In this document: one piece after another, positions 13,001 through 21,461 of the stretch
How the letters are laid out: the number at the start of each line of letters is the position of its first letter
Numbering within the stretch: the first letter of the stretch is position 1
NCBI GenBank assembly: GCA_964030785.1
Contig: OZ034978.1
Location: 8,695,453-8,759,452, forward strand
Direction: 5' to 3'
DNA from: Siderastrea siderea
Taxonomy: Eukaryota; Cnidaria; Anthozoa; Scleractinia; Rhizangiidae
Length of the DNA stretch: 64,000 nt
Made by a program: the position numbers and the translations under genes
The notes under the pieces: generated by a model
The model's input: only the letters and a program-made list of their open reading frames with translations
Databases searched by the model: none
What the model was told of the DNA's origin: nothing

Positions 13001-15751
13001 AGGGGAGTCTAGATGAAGATACCGCCCGTGGTGGGGTATGAATATTTTCTGGAATCACCCATTGTATTCGGAATCTAGTAGTCGTGGGTGATTTAGCAAG
13101 ATTGATGTTTTATGCGTCTTTCAGGCGAATGCTCAACTGAAACATACAGTGAAAGCCTGTTCTGCTGTCTTCGACTTTTCCTTCAATAGAGGGAGGAATT
13201 TGATTAAGACAATAATGTTAATGGTATTAGCGATCTTAAGTACCCAATGCGGTGTACTGAATTAAGAACTAAAGACAAAACAGACAAAAACCTTCAACGC
13301 AGGGAAACGGGGTGATTAATAGCTGTAGGTAGTTGACTAACGTGAAATAGGGCTTAGCAAGCGCGCATCCTTTTTATGGTACTCGCTGGTGACATACGAC
13401 TGGTGGCAGATTGAACTGAACGTTACCAATTTTGTTTCATCAGTCACTGCATTTTTATTTAAACTGAGGTTTAAAGTAAAGACAGGTATGTCAGTTGCCT
13501 TAAAATGTCTCTCCCGCTATGTTTTTCTCAACAGTACACTTAAAGTAAGACTTAGATAAACTCCCTGCCATTTTATGGAGTTTTCCTCAACCCGACTTGC
13601 TTTTATTGTCTAGAGGATCTTAATGGGGGAGAGGATGCGAAGAAACGTAATTCAAAACAATTAATAAATTAAAAAATGTAAGTTAGTTATTTCAGATATC
13701 CTTTCTCCTAAATGGCCAGCGTACATGTTTCTGAACGTATGACAAAAATAACCCAAAATAAGCAATGTTTGAATAGCTGTAGCAGGCAACGTTTCCTTTG
13801 AGATCTGAGCTGCTGATTTGGGACTGTTTGTTGACTAATAATCATTCTTTCCCTCGGCAGTTATCGTACGTTTAACAATTCGGTTTGTAAGTCTATTTGA
13901 CCACAGGGCAACCAGGCTAGCGAAAAGGGAGCAGAAAAATACAAGGATAATTATTTTGTGGCTTGTACACTTTAACGACTGTTTGTTGTCATTTTCTGTC
14001 GTTCGCTTACAAGGCCAGTTGAAAAGGCTTATCAAATCCTTTTCAGTTTGCCAGTGAGTGGTCTGTTCATGAGCGTGGGAATCCTGTGACCATGAAAGAA
14101 AATTGATTTGAGTGCTGTGCCCCCCCCCCCGGATACTCGGATCAAGTGGCACCCCTTCTAAATTTGTTTTACATGCCCTCAAGGACAATTTGTATGCCAA
14201 ATTTGGTGCTTTAATGCGATTTGTCACGATTTTCGTAACTTTCGACGCTAACTGACTGGACTACTAAAAGCAAAATGTATTGTTTATTTAAATACAATCT
14301 TTGGCTGGAAAAACTTTTTGTTGATTATTCTGCCTGTTTAAATATTTTGTAAACACGGACTAATTTGCATAGGCAGGTTGAAATTTCATATACAAGCGGC
14401 TTTAATTTTATCGATGCACGGAAAATTTCAGCATTTTTGGTTTTGAAGGATGTTTCTGCCTTATAGTTGACAGTTATAATTATTACCTAACCAAAGTATT
14501 TTTAAACCAGGATATATTAATTTCCCTATTCCAGTGTAAAAAGAAGTTAATTTGGGGAGCCTACAATTTTTAGTTATCTACTACCCATTTGGGTTGTTTT
14601 TTCTGCTCTTGACAAAATTTAATTCATGCAAAACATGCAGGAGTCAATAGGTTAATATTGTACCCAAATTGGATCAATTTGAAAAGCTGGTATCAACCTG
14701 TCCAGTCTGCATGACTCCAAACGTCAGGTTACATCATGCTTTCAAGTATGCAAAACCGAAATCTTATGTCCTCATGACATACATTGATAATTATTACTCA
14801 CTGAAGTGGAAGTGAATAATAACTAGTGGACCAAAGAAATTAATTGTCTACCACTTTCCATCGACACTGAGGTGAATAATTGTTTTAGTGTATACCAAGC
14901 CAGTGGATAGCCAGCAACAAATAGCTCCTTTTTTCTGAGAAATGAAGGAAAACTTGTGTGCAAAATCCAGAACAATGCCAGGAGGTAAGTGGCAGACACT
15001 ATATACCAAGTTTGAGTAGCCAATCAGAGTGTGTAAAACAACACTTATATCCACTGGCTTGGTATAAACTAAGAACTAATCCAAGTTAAGGAATTAATAA
15101 TGAGTTAAGGTAGCAAATAATGTATGCTAACATGTGAATGAGTAAGGTACCTGTTGCTTTACATTCAGCAAGTTGATCCAAAGTGGCCTTCCCTCCATCA
15201 CTCAGCCCTAAACTCCTGATTAGTGTTTCAAGCTTTGTAAAACAATCATCGAAGAATTGTTCAGTCCATTCATTACTATTAAAATGAGAAAATTTGTTCC
15301 TGACTTCCTCTCTAACATCATCTGCCGCTGCTTGTATTGAATTTGTTGGATCAGGCGACGCAAAAAGAGGTGCAGGTTTGTTCAGTCCCAACAGACGGAG
15401 GATTGCAGATAAATCCAGAGTTTCGTCAAAGGCGGAGACCTTCTCCACGAGATAATCTGGTAGAAAAAGCTTGACAAACTCAATGACACTATTGATGCTG
15501 TAGTCATAGTCTTTGATGACATTGCCATGCAATGATATGTTGTTGTTAATATTCTTAAATTTTAAGGATTTAAGTTTTGAGTTTGATGTCACCTGTGAGA
15601 AAGTTAGCATTTTTAAGTTGTAAATTTGGTCATAATAAGCATGTACATTTTGAATTTCTTGAGCAACAAAAGTCCGCAGCACTGGAGTACATAGTTTGTA
15701 TGTGGCAGTTATAGTACCAATCCATCTCTTCATTTCTTCAGAGAACTGCAT
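2893..15751 (-). CDS. HEPN-like / coiled-coil protein, 3' end unresolved
   Basis: Exons read on the minus strand are 15751-15151, 7933-7682, 4209-4118 and 2953-2893, with GT/AG borders and consistent phases (1, 1, 0, then open). Exon 1 (about 200 aa) starts at the ATG at 15751 and carries RNKFSH at residues 151-156. That is the R-N-x3-H pattern of HEPN ribonuclease-like domains, followed by an aromatic/leucine helix (EWTEQFFDDCF, LIRSLGL). This arrangement is familiar to me from cnidarian HEPN and DZIP3-like proteins, often linked to NLR-type immune receptors. Exon 2 is a charged coiled coil (KDLEQLIKGSIKRVEEQQ, then HDERLDRIEKKQ) with a basic KRAR patch. Exons 3 and 4 are short and cysteine/serine rich (SLCNTCASV, SPVSESSG) and are supported only by splice signals and phase. 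No stop codon is reached, so the C-terminal domain is unknown. Intron 1 is 7.2 kb and intron 2 is 3.5 kb, both packed with transposons. HEPN assignment is moderate; RNase activity is not implied. Confidence 0.55.
5667..5805 (+). repeat. Three ~57 bp tandem units (GCTACGCGGTACG core)
   Basis: The core GGAGCTGGCTACGCGGTACG recurs with small changes at about 5668, 5724 and 5781, a spacing of about 57 bp. Inverted versions (taccgcgtagcc) occur near 6060 and 6105. The array lies inside the TTAA-flanked element and may be a subterminal transposase-binding array or simply amplified filler. Confidence 0.6.
6257..6610 (-). pseudogene. THAP zinc-finger segment of the transposon
   Basis: An open minus-strand segment begins after an in-frame TGA and ends at a plausible donor (ACG|GTAAGA). 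It contains KVFNPVGHPAVCSLHFTTE followed by LKPGSVPAIR. This matches the C-terminal half of a THAP domain: the C-x2-H zinc ligands as CSLH, and an AVPxI-like end as SVPAI. The N-terminal C-x(2-4)-C pair and an initiating Met are not in this open segment, so an upstream exon is needed or has been lost. THAP domains act as sequence-specific DNA binders and are common in P and Kolobok transposases. Confidence 0.55.
6957..7036. repeat. (ATT)n microsatellite
   Basis: About 26 perfect ATT units immediately left of a short inverted-repeat element. It is the second ATT tract of similar length in the first 7 kb. Confidence 0.9.
7058..7610. mobile_element. MITE with GTTCCTACCTGGAAT termini
   Basis: The sequence gttcctacctggaat at 7060 is mirrored as attccaggtaggaac near 7593-7607. 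Weaker inverted similarity continues inward for some 50 bp (aatttgaa / ttcaaatt, attgattc / gaaatcaat). At about 550 bp with no coding capacity, this is a non-autonomous TIR element. No clear target duplication was seen. Confidence 0.6.
8179..8975. mobile_element. pogo/Tigger-like MITE
   Basis: The termini are CAGTGGAATCCTGATTTTTCGAA at the left and its near-inverse at the right, ending CCACTG, each flanked by TA. Both ends contain repeated TTTCGAACTCCCGATT units, the hallmark of Tigger/pogo elements of the Tc1/mariner superfamily. At about 800 bp no transposase is retained. It sits in intron 1 of the HEPN gene, beyond the coiled-coil exon. Confidence 0.8.
9194..9338. mobile_element. 145 bp hairpin MITE
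   Basis: aatacctaatcgtaccttt at the left end is mirrored by aaaggtgcgattaggtatt at the right end. The arms continue inward (cggcggcatat / atatgctgccg), leaving a loop around 9245-9275. It would fold almost end to end. It is a snap-back element with no coding capacity. Confidence 0.75.
10510..11110. repeat. Inverted repeat with GTCGGACAGCAT arms
   Basis: The left arm, about 10510-10672 (atgctgtccgacgtttc ... gttatttacatgatcaca read in inverse), is mirrored by the right arm, about 10898-11110. Both carry the same tract from the aacgtcggacagca end through tgatgaaacagtcact to cactcatttatattc. The right arm has an extra block of about 60 bp before its outer end. The motif ccatcgaaacgtcggac is typical of cnidarian Penelope-like/retrozyme debris, but I would not assign a class from this alone. 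Confidence 0.6.
11660..13059. mobile_element. 1.4 kb TIR element, 5 bp target duplication CATTG
   Basis: The left end GGTGGTTCCAGAAAATAT is mirrored by ATATTTTCTGGAATCACC at the right, flanked by CATTG on both sides (11655-11659 and 13060-13064). G-rich blocks follow the TIRs just inside each end (ggaattccgaaggcatgggg and variants). No transposase is seen. It is nested inside the 10.0-14.3 kb element and so inserted later. Confidence 0.75.
14891..15066. mobile_element. Short MITE, TATACCAAGCCAGTGGATA termini
   Basis: A perfect 19 bp inverted repeat: TATACCAAGCCAGTGGATA at 14891-14909 and its complement at 15048-15066. A further TATACCAAG lies inside. The total of 176 bp is non-coding. It is 85 bp from the donor of the first HEPN exon, in intron 1. 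Confidence 0.7.
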
Positions 15752-16740
15752 TTTGACCACACAGATCTAGAATAGATATGACAGGTTATGCACACAGAAA
15801 CCTGTGAAAAGGAATGGAAAAAAAAGAAACCAGATGAGTAGATAATTAAGAAATCCTTCATCCAAGTACGTGCCATACCACTTTAGGTTGCAGTTTAGTG
15901 AAAACAATCAACAATCAAGGCACTGCTATTAATACAAATGTTTTCCCCCAGCTGCTTTTTTCATTTCCAGCTACCATGAATGAATTTCAGGGATCTCCTC
16001 TGGTAGCTTGCTCTCATTAGAGAGACAACTGAATCAATTAGCCACCAACGATTTAGATTTGATTCAGCTTGTTTAATGCTGCTCTGGCCTTCCTTTGATG
16101 TCCTGTTCCGTTTGCTTCCGAGGTCAGCACATTTGTGCAGGGAGTTCCACCTCCTCCGCTAACCTCCCTGCACAAATGTGCTCTTGCCACTCTCCGGCTC
16201 ATATTTTGGTTTGGTAGCTTTTCATGCCTGTGCGACTCATCTAATGGAAAGTGAATAGCTTAACATAAAATGTATCAATCTTCAATTCATCATCGCTTCA
16301 CTTGTCCTGCTCACTTCAGCTGTCACCTAAGAGTAAATTTCCCCATATTTTCACTTGGAATTTTGTATCTTTTATGATATTTACAAGGGCTATTATAACC
16401 ATTACTTTTCAGAGCATGTTTGCTGCACTTGACAAGCTATTTGTTAGAAGACAGATTGTACTTAAGTCTGTCTGCTATTAGGCAATAAGGGGTAAGGTAA
16501 TATGGTATGTTTCAAGGTGTAAATTTCCGGAATTCATTCATAATTTTGCAAACAGTGATCACTGTATAATTATGTAATTTAGTAAAAAAATTGCTGCTTC
16601 AAAATAAAAATCCAACAGGCGAGCAAATAGGTCCAGTACACCCAATCTCATGTCCAATACACCCGATCTGAGTCAAATTGATTGATGCTGTTACATGCTT
16701 TCAAAAGGAATAATATATTTAGTGTCACATTTATAAAAGT
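15752..16740. other. Upstream region of the HEPN gene
   Basis: The region contains presumed 5' UTR/promoter sequence of the minus-strand HEPN gene. Apart from a perfect hairpin at 16126-16182, no gene, TATA box or CpG-rich block is evident. Confidence 0.4.
16126..16182. repeat. Perfect 19 bp stem hairpin
   Basis: AGCACATTTGTGCAGGGAG (16126-16144) is followed by 19 nt (16145-16163) and then its exact reverse complement (16164-16182). The stem is perfect and part of it (GCACATTTGTGC) is nearly self-palindromic. It could be the core of a small MITE or a transcribed hairpin. Confidence 0.8.
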
Positions 16741-17035
16741 GTGGGGGCACGGTGGTGTAATGGTTAGCACGTTGGACTTGAAGGTCAGTGGTTTGACGCC
16801 CAGTCCCTGCCATCGTGTTGTTTCCTAGACAAGAAACTTTAACCACATTGCCTTTCTCCACCCAGGTGTATAAATGGGTACCAGTGACATACTGCTGGGG
16901 GTGACCCTGCAATGGGCTAGCATACCATCCAGGTGGGAGTAGCAATACTCTCAATTGGATTACTACAGAAACTGGGTTAAGCTCCAGCTTGTGTGGGCCA
17001 CCTTGGCTCATTAGGGACTTTACTTTTACTTACGT
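16741..17035 (+). mobile_element. tRNA-derived SINE, copy 1
   Basis: The head contains a pol III A-box-like tract (ggtgtaatggttagcac) and a B-box-like tract (aggtcagtggtttgacgcc) at tRNA spacing. A body follows with gtataaatgggtacc, catactgctgggg and cttggctcat, ending in a T/A-rich tail. A second copy in the same orientation lies at 39832-40115 and matches through head and body. Pol III transcription and LINE-assisted retroposition are known for such elements. Confidence 0.8.
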
Positions 17036-17045
17036 TTATACAAGT

Positions 17046-20000
17046 ACCGTATTTACCCGCATATAGGCCGCACCCGCGTATAGGCCGCACCCCAAACTTG
17101 TGACCTAATCTTGGGGAAAAAAATAATTTTTTAACTATACAAGAAGAAGAATCGAGTTTCGATTCGAGAAACTAATGAGCTTGTCGCTTGAGTGATCTAG
17201 CGAGAAATGAATCGGACAAACGGACCGAACTAGATCGCGAGCGTTATTGTTTACAGATCCAACAAGTGTGTCGCAAAATGAGGTGCAAGCGTCGCCGTTT
17301 TGTGCGATCAAATAATGACAAATGATACACATGCGCTTAAAATTCGCTGCTCCTTTCCTCATAGGGTAAATTATCCACTTTAAGTTTTTAATGTTACGGA
17401 AATTGTTGCGATAATTCTCAAAACGGCTATTTGACAAAATGCTCTAACGTAAAGTCGCTCAAAAAAACTCAAGCTTTTCCCTGTTGTTGCGTAAAACAGG
17501 CATTTCACGGGCTCAGCGTAGTGACAAGCTTTGTATAAGCGATGCTAAATTTCCGATTGTTTAAGAATTTACACATTTACACGTGAAACAGGAAGGCAAA
17601 ACGTCTGCCGAGAGTGAGAGTTGTATCAAAAGCATCGTTGCGTTACACATGGTGTATTTAAGGTGGCTCGATCGGGTTTTTGAGCGACGATACCTCTCAA
17701 CTTTGAGCAACTAGCGTACCACAGTGAACAACCCAATAGAAAATCGATCGTTACTGCTGACCTAGAGAAAGATGAAAGTTTTAAATGAGGTAAGTTTCAT
17801 CGAATTCGGAGTTACCATAGCAACGTAATGACGTCATCCCCCATTTTACATGAGAGCCGATTACTTGTCACCAAGAGATAATTCTGGAAAGCGCTCGACT
17901 GGATCTTCGACCTGACATATTTGTATTCACGTCTCCAAAATTTGAAGAATTTCTATGAGAGCGTTTTCGAGAAATTTTCGGGTGAAGTTTTAGGGTGTTA
18001 AAAAACAACAAAAACAAAATAATTTTGATCTGTTATTGAAAAGTATGCCCAGAAAGGCTTGATGAAATAACATTTTGGTTTTAAATGAATGTTATATCGT
18101 CTAATTACTTTGTGTGAAAATTTCGAGGAAATCGTGCCGTTTGATTTTTAGAAACGTTGGTTTGAATATGACAGAACTTGCTTAGTGTGTTACTGGGCTT
18201 TTTTATCAAAAATTTACACTACACTTATTAAAATGGTTATGAATTAAAAAGCGGTAGATGAATTTTTTTATATCTTTGTCCTCAAGGAGAATAATCAATA
18301 TTCAATACAATCCCAGCGTTTCAAATTCATTGAAACGTTATAAAGCTGTCAATTTTGAGCCAAAACTCAGGAAAATATTGGACTGATTTTCACACCAGTG
18401 GCTTGTTGCTCTCATTATGCATTTCCATTGTTTTAAATCGGCGTGCAATTGTAAATTTCACTACATCATGAATTCATATAACGCTTGATTGCTTTCCGAA
18501 GATGTTCCGAAAACGTGCTGAGACTGGGATAAGATTGTGGGAGACCCACGTCTACTGACCTGTTTAAATTTTTCGTTGACTCCTTGCCATAAGAATCTGG
18601 AACACTGACTGAGCATAGCAGCTTTCCGTTTGCGCTCTCTGCTAACCGAAGCTTGCGCTTTCTGCTAACCTTGAGGTTTGCACTCACTGCTGTCAGCCTG
18701 TCCATTGTTATTGTAATGCTAACCTGGTACATTAGCATGTTTTTCGGAACATCTTCGGAAAGCAATCAAGCGTTATATGAATTCATGATGTACTGAAGTT
18801 TACAATTAATTGCACGCCTATTCGAAGCAATGGAGATGCATAATAAGAGCAACAAGCCACTGGCGTAAAATTCAGTCCAATAATTTCCTGAGTTTAGGCT
18901 TAAGATTGATAGCCTTACAACGTTTCAATGAGTTTGAGACCCGGGGATTGTATTGATTATTGATTATTCTCCTTGAAAGCAAAGTTTTAAAAAAAATTCA
19001 TCTACCGCTTTTTAATTCATAATCATTTTAATAAGTGTAGGGTCGATTTTTGATTAAAAAGCCGCGTAACACACTTAACCAGTTCATATTCAAGCCAACG
19101 TTTCTAAAAATGAAATGGAACGATTTCCCCGAAACTTTCACACAAAGTAATTAGATGACATAACATTCATTTAAAACCAAAATGTTGTTTCATCAAGTCG
19201 CTGTGGACATACTTTTCAATAGCAGTTCAAAATTATTTTGTTTTTGTTGTTTTTTAACACCTTAAAACTTCACCCGAACATTTCTCGAAAACTCTCCCAT
19301 AGAAATTCTTCAAATTTTGTAGACGTGAAGACAAATATGTCAGGTCGAAGATCCAGTCGAGCGGTTCCCAGAATTATCTCTTGGTGACAAGTAATTAGCT
19401 CTCATGTAAAATGGGGGATGACGTCATTACGTTGCTATGGTAACTCCGATTTCAATGAAACGTACCTCATGCAAAACTTTCATCTTTTTCTAGGTCAGCA
19501 GTAACGATCGATTTTCTATTGGGTTGTTCACTGTGGTACACTAGTTGCTTAACGTTGAGAGGTATCGTCACTCAAAAACTCGATCGAGCCACCTTAAAGG
19601 TTTCAAATTTCACTTTTGACGTATGCAAATTAACGTGCGTAGGGTAAAAATAAATCACCTCTTATTTATCGCTAAAGACCTGACAATGTGTATTAAACTT
19701 CGAAACTGTGATATTTTATATCAGTTTCATTTATGACTTTTTCTTTTTATGACGGGTTCTGTGTTTTTTTTGTGTAGTCCGGTAATAAACAAAGTAACGC
19801 AGTTTCACGTGAATGGCATTGAAAGGGCTTCGCGGCTTCACATTCAAACTTCTTTGGACTTCATCCAATGACAAACATATTCAGAAACTAGATACATGTA
19901 CACTCATTGCAGCGGAGAGAAGCAAAATTCTTCGAAGACATGGATTAACTTGACCTCATATGATACATTCAATCAAACTGTCAAGCATTCAGTAACTTTG

Positions 20001-20132
20001 TTGACTCTGTGTGTCAGAAAACTTTGCATATTAATGAGCTCAAAACTCTTGTACCCGCGTATAAGCCGCACACCAAATTTCAAACGTTTTTTTCCTTGAA
20101 AAAAGTGCGGCCTATACACGGGTAAATACAGT
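17046..20132. mobile_element. 3.1 kb TIR element with ATAGGCCGCACC termini
   Basis: The left end has CGTATTTACCCGCATATAGG and a second internal CGCGTATAGGCCGCACC. The right end has the mirrored gtgcggcctatacacggg and aaatac, plus an internal cgcgtataagccgcac. AGTAC occurs just outside both ends and may be a 5 bp target duplication. No transposase is seen; most of the interior is a nested palindrome (17662-19593). The termini resemble hAT-type non-autonomous elements, but the class is uncertain. Confidence 0.7.
17662..19593. mobile_element. 1.93 kb palindromic (foldback) element, TTAA-flanked
   Basis: Two arms of about 850 bp (17662-18515 and 18740-19593) are inverted copies with high identity throughout. 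Their shared outer end is GGTGGCTCGATCG, their inner end gaagatgttccgaaaa, and the loop of about 225 bp contains tandem GCTCTCTGCTAACC-like units. TTAA flanks both ends (17658-17661 and 19594-19597). No coding sequence is found in the arms. It is a snap-back element inserted into the ATAGGCCGCACC element, probably moved by a TTAA-specific transposase (Kolobok or piggyBac type). Confidence 0.85.
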
Positions 20133-20373
20133 ACTTATTTTCTTAATATATGTAATTAAGTGATTGTGGTAAATTTATTCTTTTCAGTTTGCAATCACCT
20201 TTTTTAAATTCTTGTTTTGCTGAAATAAATTGTTTTTGCAGCTACTATAAAGTCTGTCTCATTCTTCAAATAACACCACCAGAATCTGCCTCTGTCACAT
20301 TTTGGCACTGCCAGCAGGATACAAATTTTAAAAATCAATAAAGGGTGATTGCAACGACAGCAGAAGGAGTCAT

Positions 20374-21411
20374 CATGCCAACAGAAGAACTATCAACTAA
20401 AGTCGAGGAATTGATGTATGAGAAGGCTATGGATGAGCTAATAAGGCCCTAAAAGAATCCACCTTTATGCCTACAGTGTCACCATCAGCACCCACAATGA
20501 CGTCTGGCACCGGTAACCAGATTGTTGTCTCTCCCTACAACAAGAAACTAAATAAGTTCACCAGGAGAAGAACAGAAGGAGAAAAATCAGTGCAAGACTT
20601 TGTGAAGGAGCTGAAGACAACATTTAAAGCAAGGGAGATGACTGCAGCTAAATGGGTGGAGCTAATCATGTCTCATTTGGAAGGAATAGCTAAGGAAGAA
20701 TGGGTGTGAATGTACTCCAAGATGGAAAGGAGCAATCCAGACTTCATCCTAGATGTGATAAACCTGAGCATTTGGGGAGAAGTGTTCAAGCTCACAGCTA
20801 CTCAAACTGTTCTATGATCATAAGCAGAAGGAGAATTAATCCGAGGGTATTCTTACAGCCTGAATGAACTACTCCAGCGTGTCATCAAGGTAGATAAAAA
20901 GGCTGTCCCAGACCCAGAGAAGACCCTGCGAGATCAGTTTGCAGACAATGTGAGGGACCCCCTTCTAAGGAAGGAGCTGAAGAAATTCATCAGAAAGCGG
21001 TAACCAACTTTCATGGATTTAAGGGGAGAAGCCCTGTGCTGGTCAGTAGACGAGGAGAGACCACAGCATGGTGTAGCTAAGCACCCTGCAATCGCATGAA
21101 GTGGCAGCCAAAACTCCTGATGGTGTTTCCCAGTGTAGCACCAGTTCTACTTCGACTCCCATGGATAAGGTACTGGAAGCCTTGCTTACGCAGCAGAAAT
21201 CTTTGGAAGAACTGACGAGTTCCGTAAAAGATATTACGCCGGCAAGGAACCAAAGCTCACCAACGAAATGCAATGGACAGCGCCCCAACATGGTCTGCTT
21301 TCACTATAACAATATAGGACATATGGCCAGGAACTGTACCCTGAAAGACTACCGCAATAACGGAAAAAGACCATCACAAGGAAGGAACAAACCTGAAAGC
21401 TCGTCAAACTG
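20374..21411 (+). pseudogene. gypsy gag remnant
   Basis: Fragments in shifting frames include NKFTRRRTEGEKSVQDF and VKELKTTFKAREMTAAKW, typical of a gag capsid region. There follows a nucleocapsid-like knuckle, MVCFHYNNIGHMARNC, in which the second Cys of the CCHC pattern has become Tyr. Stops at 20450 and 20707 and several later frame changes show it is dead. Confidence 0.75.
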
Positions 21412-21461
21412 ACTCCTTCTGCCACCAGGAGCCAAGTGACAGGAGGGGTTATCAGTTAAAC

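Larger units (their letters stand above)
10008..14258. mobile_element. ~4.2 kb TIR element with long divergent termini
   Basis: The left end (from GGTCAGTTAAGG) and the inverted right end (ending CTAACTGACTGG) share aatcgtgacaaatcgcat and aaatttggca. They also share a 3-prime-ward series of blocks (agaaggggt, gaccacaggg or its inverse, a region around gaaaagg) over roughly 370 bp on each side. No transposase is recognised inside. The interior is filled by a second inverted repeat (10510-11110) and a 1.4 kb element with its own target duplication (11660-13059). Superfamily is not assigned. Confidence 0.55.

Noticed and set aside
13835..14227. 130-codon minus-strand open frame
   Set aside because: Lies in the TIR of the 4.2 kb element; the inverted copy at 10.0-10.4 kb does not keep the frame.
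16691..17011. 106-codon minus-strand open frame
   Set aside because: Entirely within the antisense strand of the tRNA-derived SINE.
18466..18765. 99-codon minus-strand open frame in the palindrome loop
   Set aside because: Its two ends lie in the inverted arms and its middle in tandem loop repeats; no protein features.
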